From NCBI GenBank assembly GCA_907163375.1, contig CAJQUW010008653.1:62001-126000 (forward strand): a DNA stretch of 64,000 bases, given 5' to 3'. Of this stretch, positions 49,464-59,820 are shown in pieces. Numbering within the stretch: position 1 is the first letter of the stretch; the number at the start of each line of letters is the position of its first letter. The stretch is from Prostheceraeus crozeri. Lineage: Eukaryota; Platyhelminthes; Polycladida; Euryleptidae. The position numbers and the translations under genes were made by a program. The notes beneath the pieces are model-generated. The model worked only from the letters and a program-made list of their open reading frames with translations, was not told where the DNA came from and did no database searches.

Positions 49464-49540
49464 CGACAGGAATTTCATCATTTTTGGGTTAGAATAAATG
49501 AATGGACAGATATTTAGGTAGCTAAATCATGGTTACTTGA

Positions 49541-50024
49541 TTAGAAAACAGTGAACTGTGATGTTAGGGGTCTGAAACTAGACAATAGATATTTTCTGCG
49601 GTGTCTACACTTAGATATCATTTCACTTTTTTTATTGATAAGAATGTCTGACTTTGATGTTATGATGTAGAATTTTTCTGTTAAGCACAGATTGCAGAAA
49701 TGACTGCCACAAAAATACGGTTTGGTCTGTTGCACGATACTCCATTTAATGCTGTATGGTGATCTTCGACTTTTGAGGGACCAGATATACGTTGACAATG
49801 AGGTTTCGTTCTTATACCGGACGTTGTTGAATGATTTTTTGTGGTTGTTATACCTTGCTTTGAATTCACCTTCACACATACCATAATATACCTTTGAGTC
49901 ATTTGAACCAGATGAAACTGTCGCTTTATAAACCAAACATTTTGACAAGCAACTACCTGAAAGTGGACATTCATTTTTATTTCTGCAGTTGCATGTTGAT
50001 TTTTCAGTATCTTGATTTTCGCTT

Positions 50025-50028
<4 letters not shown>
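49541..50028 (-). pseudogene. GIY-YIG endonuclease fragment of a retroelement (PLE-type)
   Basis: On minus, from the (TA)n tract: CNCRNKNECPLSGSCLSKCL, VYKATVSSGSNDSKVYYGMC (GIY-YIG-like), EFKARYNNHKKSFNN, LSTYIWSLKSRR, CNLCLTEKFYI and SKCRHRRKYLL. This is a GIY-YIG domain with CxxC elements, known from repetitive elements in cnidarians and other invertebrates and best placed with PLEs. The frame is open, but the RT is missing. Confidence 0.65.

Positions 50029-50030
<2 letters not shown>

Positions 50031-50076
<46 letters not shown>
50031..50076. repeat. (TA)n microsatellite
   Basis: About 23 TA units, directly abutting the 5' end of the minus-strand GIY-YIG fragment. Confidence 0.97.
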
Positions 50077-50078
<2 letters not shown>

Positions 50079-50109
50079 CAAGGATAGGTTATTAGGTTTG
50101 TCAAACCAT

Positions 50110-50965
50110 GGTAGATGACTCAATCAATATAATTGTATAATTTGTACGAAAGACAGGAGCACTTTCAGCTATGCGTTCCATGCATTAGTGAATCCGTATT
50201 CCAACAAATTGATCCACGAGCTTTGTTGCAGTAAGACTTAGCGCTTTATGTTTAGTTGTTGACATAACGCAAGTTTTTGGAGGATGCCTTGACTATGTAC
50301 ATTCTGTCACGTAACATCTCATCTCATTGCAAATGTCATTTTCAAATTCCAAATATTTCAAACTTCTGCATACCCCTGTCTTTTGTACTTCAGGATGACT
50401 GCTGGATGGCAATCGAAAACTTTTACGCATCTTGATAAGAAATGTTAATTAAAATGTCTCAAAAAGCCTGACTCAATCCAACTCTTATAATACTCTAGCA
50501 ATAATTTCAGCGTAGGTTTTGTATGTTGGTGTCAATATTCACATTGTATCTGCTCCGCATGTTTGATATAAACATATCATTCATACGTGTATTATATTAA
50601 TAACTATCAAGACATATAATTGCAGTGAACCATGTAATCATGAAATGCTAATAGCATAGTGAAAGATAATGATCACAGCATTGATGATGTGGTCATATTA
50701 TAGCATGAATAGCAATCATCAGAAGGATTCCTATGTGCTGTGAACCGATTTATGTTTTAAGGATAACATACATTTAAAATCATAAAATTGTCTTTGGGGG
50801 AGACGATTCGAATGCTGATTTGAAAAGTTGATGGCTGATAATGAAAACAGGCGTTGCCCCTGACTTCCAAGTGATATCATGAGACGCTGTCGCTGATAAG
50901 GACTGTTCAAAAAACATTATCCGACACAATTATATAGACACCTGTTGATCACTTTCGCAAAAAAA
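50110..50965. other. Stretch without recognised features
   Basis: Intronic sequence, no recognised gene or repeat. Confidence 0.45.
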
Positions 50966-53965
50966 ATTTGGAGGATATGATGTTTGCGAGAACGTCGTAA
51001 TTAAATCTCGAAGATGATGTTACTAAATGTTTCGGATAAGAGTGGAACAGCCGCTCTTATCCTTCATTATGAATAGAAAGACATACAAAAATTCAAATGG
51101 TACAAGCATTAAAAAACTTTGCATGCATAGAATCATGGACACAGAAGAGATAGAATAACACATAGATTCTTTAAGTCAATTACCAGCCAGACATAGTGGT
51201 CACAGAAATAGGAGATTTAGGGTCAAATCATGGACTCCCAGATATATAACACCTGGACTGAAAGCTGAAATTCATTTATGCACTAGACGGCCGGACTGAC
51301 TCAATACCTGTCGATGGTGGAAAGCAATTAGTCAAGTGAAAACGAAGTGTCTAAAGAAAAGTAAGCTGAAGTTTCTGGAAATCGGAAGAACATGGGGTTG
51401 CAACTAACTTATCATCGTTATCAAGTTAATGAAGCAAAATGAATTAAAATGAACTTGACTATTGTCATCGCTTTTTAGTGGACAGCTTTTTACTACTACA
51501 TTCTTTTTGGACAGTGAAAATACGAAATATAGTGACACTCATAGAGTAGTCACGGTTGGTTTGATTTTTCAAAGAAAGGACAGGCACATTCCCATTTTGA
51601 TTGCAAAAAATGCCGATGCATTTACAAAAGCAAAATCACTTCCTGGAACATCTAATGAATGTATGACGATTGGAAAGGTGCAGTGATAGGAACTGATGAA
51701 TTCAAATCCTCATATGTTGATTCAAAGATCGAGACATGGATAAAGGACATTGAATATCTCAGTGATATAGCGTCTGAAGATCCACAAGCTGCTTTTTCAG
51801 AATGCACAAAAGGTCTCTGTCACAGGAAGACCTTTATGCAACAAACAGTTGATGACATCAGTAATAACTTTCAGAGGTTGGAATAAGTTATACGTCAGAA
51901 ATTCATCCCTTCAGAAATGCAGGTATGGAGGTTCTGGGAAATGCTGATCCTTATATAACTTCAAAACGCGAGTGTATGGTGAAAATTACAGAATGTTTGA
52001 CAAATGTACACGTAATTTATGACAAGGAAAACAATCTACTGGTAGATTGACTTGACAGAACGGAAATAAGAGGTGCATCGCACATGTGAAAAGAGAAGAA
52101 GAAGCTTTTTTCAATGAATAATAAATGACTATAACATGAATCTTGATGCCGATGAGATGAAGAAGGCATTGACTTTTGCGAAGGAGAAAGGCTCTAGTTC
52201 ATGAGTAATATCATTACCCATAGAAACATTGGGATATTCTCTAAACAAAACGGAATTCCAAGATGCGATCAAATTGCGCTACAACTGGCCGGTTATCTTT
52301 CAATGAATTGTGTTTGTGCTGAGAAAAATGATTTAAATCATGCCCTTAGCTGCAAAATTGGTGGTTTTGTGAATCTTCGGCACAATATTATTTTTGACAC
52401 GTAGAGTCTTTTTTTGAGTGAAGTCTGTAAAGATGCTCGCATTGAGCCCAAATTATTACCAATTGAATCATATCACTTCATCAAAGGTGGTAATACGGAC
52501 GACCAGGTGAGATTGGGTAGTACTGCAAGAGGGCTGTTGGCGAGAATGGGATGTCATTTATTTATGCAAGAATAACAAATCCTCCCTACAACATTTTGTA
52601 AAGAACACGAGAATGAAAAGATGCAGCAGTAGGAAGAGAGAATTTTGGAAGTAGAGAAAGGGACATTCACGCCTCTCATATATTCCACAAATGATTGATC
52701 AGGTCCTTTGGCTAACCTTTGGCTAATTTATTTTACAAAAGAATTGCCTCTTTAATATCTGCAAGAGAAATAAAGAGAGGTATGACGGCATCATGGTTTG
52801 GTACTGTTATCTCTCGGAGATTTTTATTTGATTCGCTTTATGAGATGCACAACTCGTAGACTGGAATGACAATAGTAGCGGATTTTACAAAAAGTTGCAG
52901 GATGAGGGCCATGCACGTATCAATCTGCTCAATTACCATCATTTTTGAAGAAGCTTCCAATTTTACTTTTCTTAACAGTTTAACTTGCTCGATTGATTAA
53001 TGAGTTCAAGCACCCAAACATCTGATCTAATCGGGAATGATCTCATCATTTTTCGGGCATATTTGCAACCTAACCTCATGATCAAGTGAATTCTTCGATT
53101 TAAACGGATATCTGACCTTAATTGTAAAGTATTAAAATGCGAAAATTACTGAATCAAGAAAAATGTCTCAATTGTTCAATTTTGAAAAGTTACATTGTCG
53201 ACGATTTCCGAAATAGTGAATGATCAAATATGTCTCTATCTTTGGAATATTTGATTAGTAATAAAGTATGTAAGTTAACTTATGCATATTAAAATTTCGC
53301 TAAAATTTGGATGGAATGCTTTTTTATCGTATCATATTCATTGATTTCTCATTGAGATTAATAGAGCTCTATTCATCTGAATCGGCGTCTTCGAATTATT
53401 TCCACACCCAAATGCACCACGCTTTAGATGACCGATGGGGACTTTTTAGCTGTTGTTACTGAAACTTTTCTATGGACCACAAGCTTGCTCAGTTCGCACT
53501 GTCAAACCATAGCTTGATTTGATACAGTAAATATTCCATGTTCAGTGATAACGATGATAAGTTAGTTGCAACCCCATGTTCTTCCGATTTCCAGAAACTT
53601 CAGCTTACTTTTCTTTAGACACTTCGTTTTCACTTGACTAATTGCTTTCCACCATTGACAGCTATTGAGTCAGTCCGGCCGTCTAGTGTATAAATGAATT
53701 TCAGCTTTCAGTCCAGGTGTTATATATCTGGGAGTCCATGATTTGACCCTAAATCTCCTATTTCTGTGACCACTATGTCACAAACTACTAAGTTTTTTAA
53801 TGCTTGTACCATTTGAATTTTATATATTTTTGTATGTCTTTCTATTCCTAATGAAGGATAAGAGCGGCTGTTCCACTCTTATCCGAAACCGGTAGAATAA
53901 ACATTTAATAACATAATCTTCGAGATTTAATTACGACGTTCTCGCAAACATCATATCCTCCAAAT
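50966..53965 (+). mobile_element. Decayed retroelement fossil between inverted repeats of about 420-460 bp
   Basis: The arms 50966-51424 and 53545-53965 are inverted copies that differ by indels and substitutions, so they are older than the other inverted repeats in the window. The centre (about 51540-52840) shows relics of a reverse-transcriptase-linked C-terminal region that I recall from multicopy invertebrate retroelements (for example FSECTKGLCHRKTFMQQT and CAEKNDLNHALSCKIGGF). The family is unassigned. The element is broken in many places. Confidence 0.6.
53843..53899 (+). ncRNA. Hammerhead-like motif in the right arm of the fossil
   Basis: TATTC and GAATA form stem I. The core reads CTAATGA, one base off CUGAUGA. 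GGATAAGAG/CTCTTATCC gives a nine-pair stem II. GAAAC-CGGTA gives a self-complementary stem III and a GUA cleavage triplet. All helices are present, but the G-to-A core change should weaken or abolish cleavage. Confidence 0.5.
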
Positions 53966-54851
53966 TTTAGCATCGTCAATCGATCCGTCGTTCGGAGTTG
54001 TTTAACTACTTACATGTAAAATAAAATTTGAAACACTTTCGATCTAATTTTGCGTCAAAATTCTGAAATGTGCTAGATTATGACCGATAATTAGTTTTTT
54101 GAATTTTGTGAGCCATTGCTTCTAAACTATGAACAATATACTTTTCTCAATGAGACACTATTCAGAGAAGATAAGTATATATTTTTATGCTTTAGGAGCC
54201 ACTACTCACAGAATTGAAAAATTTTGAAAATCGAATGCAGTAGAGGTAACTATCGGTCATTATTTATAGCACGTGTCAAAATTTGTTGGCAAAATTCGAT
54301 CGGGAAATATCTCAAATTTCGTTTTAAATAAAAGATCAAAAAGTGTCTGGATAATTTTTCGAACGGTGCATTCAGTAAATTTGCACAATGTATGGGATTT
54401 TCATATTGGAATTAGCCCTTTGGAATTGCGAACGTGCAACTATGAAATCACTTGTCTTATACATCCTTGTAGAGATATAGTTTCCGCCCATTTTGGAGAT
54501 AAGATTTCAGAGGGCATCGGTAAGTACTCGCATATAGGGGACCAACCTCAACAGCGTGGCTATACAGCGTAATTAGTATTAACATAACTTTTTCAAAGAC
54601 TTAAGAGAATAAATATGAAATGAATCCGTGTCTGGGAAACTGCTTCTCTACTATTTTAGACCATGCATCACTGGAAGTCACATTCAATACTTGCTGAATC
54701 AAACAGAATCTTGCATTGGAACTCTCAAATAGACTTTAAGCTAAACAACTCTCTGGACTGTGGTAAATGGCTCATTGAATCAAAGGAAATTTATTGACAG
54801 TTACTGAAATCTTAATTACATCAGTCAGATACTGATTGGGAAAATATTATA
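53966..54851. other. Stretch without recognised features
   Basis: Intronic sequence between the retroelement fossil and the Tc1/mariner. Nothing recognised. Confidence 0.5.
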
Positions 54852-56251
54852 TACTCACTGACATAAATAATGAAACCAACTATCATTGACTTGAATGGAA
54901 GTTTGTTTCATTTTTTTCTATGGTTTGAGATGATATCCCGCTTTCTATGTATCACCATTGAACTCCATATGATAAGGGAAATGATATAGGACCATCAAAT
55001 TTCAAAATTTGATATTGATCACAGTAACATCTAGAAGTTGAACAGAATCACCACCTACTGCTGACCAGATTTGACTTATGAAATGGCGCACGATAACTTT
55101 ACCAGAGGAATGGCAATTGGGATGATGCGTTGTGGGCAAAGTTCTACAACTGTTGCGAAAGAATTGAAAATTTCAAGGGTCGTTGTGTGGAGGTGGTGGT
55201 GTCGTTGGAGAGCAGAAGGAAATGTGGAAAAGAAGAAAGGATCAGGAAGACCAAGGGTATCATCCAAGCAGACAGATGGACGCTTAGCTTTAGCTGCTAA
55301 AAGAAACAGATTTGTGTCCGTCCCGAAGCTAATTTTGTACTAGACGGTTGCTGGGAACGTTGCCTGTAGCGTTCGAACTGCATATCGAAGATTGCGAGAA
55401 GCTGGTATACAGTCTCGACGACCCGCTGTGAGAATTCCGCTGAGCCTGGAACATCGAAGGAGACGAGTGACGTGGTGTCAAGGTCATCAGTCGTGTAGTG
55501 ACAGTCAGTGGGAACGTGTGCTCTGGACTGATGAATCGAGGTTTACTCTCGATTTCAACGATGGTCGGATCCGTGTTCATCGCTTGCCAAGTGAACGATT
55601 TGCTCCATGTTGCGTCAAAGAACACGACCGGTACGGCGGCGGTAGTGTCATGGTTTGGGCCGGTATCTGGCACAATGGAAAAACACCAGCAATCGTAGTG
55701 AAAGGAACATTGACAGGACAGCGATATGCCGACGAGATCGTGACACCGGTCGTGGTTCCAGCAGTGACATCGAATCAATTGATTTTTCAGGATGACAACG
55801 CAAGGTCCCATCGCGCTTCAGTGGTCTCTAAAAGGATAGCAAGCAGTGGAATCCCAACCTTGGAATGGCCCTCACGTTCTCCCGACCTCTCCCCCATCGA
55901 GCACTGCTGGGATGAACTTGGTCGCAGAGTGAGGGAGAGGTACAACCACCCACCAGTGTCTTTGAAGATGTTGGCCGACAGACTGATCGAGCAGTGGAAC
56001 CTCTTAGACCTGGCATTCATCCAGCGACTGTGCTCATCCATGCCCTCACGCATCGATGCCTGTTTGGATGCTCGCGGTGGTCACACCCGTTTCTTACTTA
56101 AGTTGATAAAATCATGAGTATCAAATTAAAAGTTTTTGAGTAAAGCATTCGAGTTCTCCTTTTACAAACAACAAACAAAAGTACAGTACAACCAAGTTTA
56201 AGTCATAAGTATTCATATCAGGACTTGTTTCATTCTTTTTGTCACTGAGTA
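54852..56251 (+). mobile_element. Tc1/mariner transposon, 1400 bp, with TIRs and TA target duplication
   Basis: The left end TACTCACTGACATAAA and the right end (reverse complement TACTCAGTGACAAAAA) agree at 22 of 25 positions. TA flanks both ends (54850-54851 and 56252-56253). A nearly full-length transposase lies inside. Structure and length are those of a complete Tc1-type cut-and-paste element. Confidence 0.9.
55083..56117 (+). pseudogene. Tc1 transposase (DD34E) with one internal stop
   Basis: 345 codons from the ATG at 55083 (MAHDNFTRG) to TGA at 56117. The N-terminal paired-type HTH includes SSTTVAKELKISRVVVWRWW and a GSGRPR hook. The catalytic triad is VLWTDESRF, FQDDNARSH and SPDLSPIEHCW, with 34 residues between the second Asp and Glu. 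A TAG at 55341 interrupts the frame, which otherwise stays in phase on both sides. One codon therefore separates it from an open frame; activity of this copy is not expected. Confidence 0.92.
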
Positions 56252-56253
56252 TA

Positions 56254-57961
56254 CATACATAATACTATTTGACAAGTTGCCCAATATTTGAGTGACATAA
56301 TGATCGGAAAATATAAACTGGTGTTACGATGATGTGTAAGTATTTATTACTTCAAGAAGTAACAATTTTTATCGCCAGTATAGCTAAGTTGATATATCAA
56401 TTTGATATAGTTGTTTGTAGACATTTGTGACGGTTCAAAATGTGTGTTTATTGAGACGATGTTAGCCGGAATATGAAGTCCTATCGCTTGACTAAGTAAC
56501 TTTGACTCCACATCCTGATTCATATCATATATTTGTATATATCATAAATGCCAAATATTTGTCTGCTGAATTGCGCAATGCATGCATCTCATTCAGGCAC
56601 TGTATCTTATGCAATTACCTTGTTTATGAAAGCATAAGAAAAAATAACTAGGAAAGCACATGTCAGAAGTCACAGTAATAAATACTTGATTATAACAAAG
56701 TAAATAAATTCTACATATATACGTCACTCAACATACCCCACTTAATCCATGTACAGTTCCAGTTTTCATTGCATTATGCATAAAGTGCTACCATAATCCT
56801 TTGAATAATTTGAGTGCGATTTTAACTACCTGGAATATGACAATCTGCGATAATGTGCACGATCTGCTATGTTACATTGAATCGATTAGGATGTTTAATG
56901 GACCGGTATTAATTAATGGAAAGATCAATTAATAGATTAATCGCCGTGTTATGCTCAATAAAATTGAGGACATCAAACAAAAATCAGACATTGCTGGCGA
57001 TCATTCCGAATTGTCAAAAATGATGATAATGCAAGACTCATGTTGACCATCACTGTATCAAAGCGGCAATTATTTGAACTACAGAAATTGATCACATTCC
57101 AGGAATTAGTTACAGTTCTACAAAGTGACGTGACTGATTGCTGCATAATGCCATCAATACATGCAGTAACAAAATCATTTTATAGAAATGTAAATTTTCT
57201 ATGGTATGCTGGTTCAGTGCTGCATATATCAACGTTTTATAAGAAATATTATCATCTGCTGATATCCTACAGATGCATATGGCTAAGTTTGAAGTCCTGA
57301 GTGAAGTTGAAAACTTGGCATGAGAAGCAATAAGTAAACAAATAAGTGAAAATACTTTTTCAATTGAAGATCTTATATGATTGTCAGTTTCATATCACTA
57401 AAATCGCTATGTAATCGGATTGTAAAATTGTTCTATGAGCACGAATTGGATAAGTAGATAATATTATTTCCATATTATTGCCTCTTAAGATGATAGATGA
57501 ATTCCAACTTTTCATTTATTTTGATTACTTCTAGAATACTACGAGCATTCCCGCTAGAGAATTTGGAAAAGTTGAGCAACACTTAAGAATCCAATTTTCG
57601 GTCTAGCACACAATTCTATTTGAGGACAATTCGACTCTATGATCATACTATTTTCATCAGCTAAACCATCTGAGCTGGTTCGTCAGGTTTTGACAGTCAA
57701 TTAACCTACTAACTCACTAATAGTCTTTTCTCGATGAGTTTTTCGAAGTATCCTCTTATCCTTCCCAGAGGTCAGTCAGCGATAAATTAATAGGCTATAT
57801 TCTCAGTCTTCACATGTAGAAGTATCAATATTATGCTTCAATTTTCTTGCTTCTCTAAGCGAATGTCATATATAAGAAATGCAGATGATAGATTGAATTA
57901 TATAAAATCGCAGATAACGCCTATTGGTTTCGTCATTTTGAAAGACTCTTCGATTTTTCAG
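56254..57961. other. Intron stretch without recognised features
   Basis: AT-rich intronic sequence leading to the acceptor of exon B. No gene or repeat recognised. Confidence 0.5.
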
Positions 57962-58094
57962 ACCCAAATTACCGCTTTGCAGTGCCTCGGAAAACTCGTC
58001 CCACGTTTGAGTAAGGTGGTAATCCTAGACGAACTCATTCCTTTTCTCTCACGAATTCATTTCGCTGACTCGGATATGTACAAGACAACCCTTG
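57962..58094 (+). CDS. SCYL2: SCYL2-like gene, internal exon B
   Basis: A 133-bp exon after CGATTTTTCAG and before GTGAGT, entering in phase 0 and leaving in phase 1. It encodes TQITALQCLGKLVPRLSKVV, then ILDELIPFLSRIHFADSDMY and KTTLG. The human SCYL2 segment VNSLVCLGKILEYLDKWFVL followed by DDILPFLQQI is the clear counterpart. Joined to exon A it gives an uninterrupted match. Substitutions at usually conserved sites (KVV for KWF) show some divergence. Further exons beyond 58094 are not seen in the window, so the next intron exceeds 5.9 kb. Confidence 0.65.
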
Positions 58095-59569
58095 GTGAGT
58101 TATTCAGTTGCTCTCAGAATCTTGGCAAGTACGCATTTTACTAGGAATCTCTATTACCATGAATAGCTAGCGGAATGAGAAGTTGAGACGTGTTCTGTAA
58201 TTCGAGATATCATATTTTCTTCTATTCGTTTATCTTATTATTATTATTTATCAACCTCACACGAGTCCCACTCGAAAACCTTACTGTCTCGTCATTTAAA
58301 CTCTCTATGCTTGAGTTCTTCATTATGGAGTAAGAACAAAGGAAGAAAAGAATGAGTGTACCAAGCAGGTACACGATAAATGACGATTCTCATTCAGCTG
58401 GACAGTTGGGATGAGATGAACGAATGCTAATCAATTTCTAAACTAATTATCGCTCTTATTATCATATGATTCGATGTTACAATATGTTGCGGTCAGTAAA
58501 AGTTTGCTGGGTTTATTATAAACCGAGAAAATGCATATTTTGACTGAATATGGAAGTACAACGCAAAATTACAGACACCATTCTGTATTTAAAACTGAGA
58601 CCAGAATGTCAAGTTGATATTCTGTTAATTATTTAATTCAGTATTATGTTAGCATTTGCGAAAGACATCACTTCATCACTAATTCACGATGTGTCAATGG
58701 CTGAAATGGCATTCAAAGATCATAGTCGGAATATTTCATATAAAAATAATAGTATATTATATTTCATACAAGCCTTCAGTTTACCAATAACTTTCTTGGC
58801 AGTCGTAGCTTCCTTGTCGAAATTCGAGATATGTGCTTGTAGCCTCCTACGAACTCATACATAAAAAAGGCTGAAATGCATATAAATTGATTACAATGAA
58901 TGTTTGTTTCATGCATTGGGTGCAGGTATGATTCAATGGTTTACAGGCCGGCCTACTGTCGTTGCTTATTGCCACAGACATATTCTCCGATGCAATTATC
59001 TTTTTCAGAGTTTATAATTGTCTTCTTCATCTAGACCATGATCGTTAACTTTAATGGGAGCCATAAAGTGGTTATCCTGAAATAATGGAATTTTTATGTA
59101 ATTTTGAAAATCTTGCTTACCCTACATCTCCGGAGACAAAATTATCAAATTCAAATGTGTCTTGAAAAAACATTAACATGCTGATCTATGTTGGGAGTAG
59201 AAAACTACAGTTATACCAACTGCAACGCTTCAAGGAAGGAAATAGTGGTGCAGATATGGCAGAGTATGTCCATCCCCTACAAACAATAGGTAGAGGCCTA
59301 CAGAGGTTGAGCCTGATCTCATATGGCGTTTACTTCCTGTAACACGTTGCCCACCACTTGCATATTACAGAATAATAGAGGAGCCAAACAAGCTGATAGA
59401 CTACTCACAAATTTGCAGTCGAACAATTGTGGCTGTAGGCTATTCGATAGACATGCTCGTATTTGTACATGTAGAATTAGGCCCACTTGATATATCATCG
59501 TCAAGACCACCTTCGTCCTCTTCACCATCTCATGTTGAAGCCATATTTCCTCTCCATTGCTAATTAGAT
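58095..59569 (+). other. Next SCYL2-like intron, first part
   Basis: Begins with the GTGAGT donor. No exon or repeat recognised up to the foldback element at 59570. Confidence 0.45.
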
Positions 59570-59820
59570 CATAGAGCGTATTTCATAGTTCGTCCGTACG
59601 GGAGGTTAGTCATAATTGTGTGAAAAAAACAATCGCTCCCTTTGTTTGACGTAAATCTATTTTAAAAATTTTTTTTAAAAAATCACCCGACGCGCATACT
59701 AAGCCCTTGAGACTGTCGGATTGACGAAACCCGTCGGGTGACTTTTTGAAAAAATTGTTTAAAATAGATTTACGTCAAACAAAGGGAGCGATTGTTTTTT
59801 CACACAAACATAGAGCGTAT
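59570..59820. repeat. Foldback/MITE-like insertion with 12-bp flanking repeat
   Basis: CATAGAGCGTAT lies at 59570-59581 and 59809-59820. Between them is a 227-bp insert with inverted arms of about 75 bp (59617-59690 and 59733-59806, including AATCGCTCCCTTTGTTTGAC) around a loop that itself carries CACCCGACG/CGTCGGGTG. A 35-bp non-palindromic piece lies between the left direct repeat and the arm. No coding capacity. Confidence 0.75.

Larger units (their letters stand above)
15722..57961 (+). other. Giant intron (about 42.2 kb) of the SCYL2-like gene
   Basis: A GTAAGT donor follows exon A and a polypyrimidine tract with TTTTTCAG precedes exon B. The reading phase (0) and the protein alignment agree across the gap, so no missing coding sequence is needed. 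The intron is filled by LINEs, Penelope-like elements, a Crypton, a Tc1/mariner and other repeats listed separately. Confidence 0.6.

Noticed and set aside
50966-53965. Calling the inverted arms terminal repeats of a specific tyrosine-recombinase retroelement family
   Set aside because: No recombinase relic was seen and the internal relics do not settle the family.
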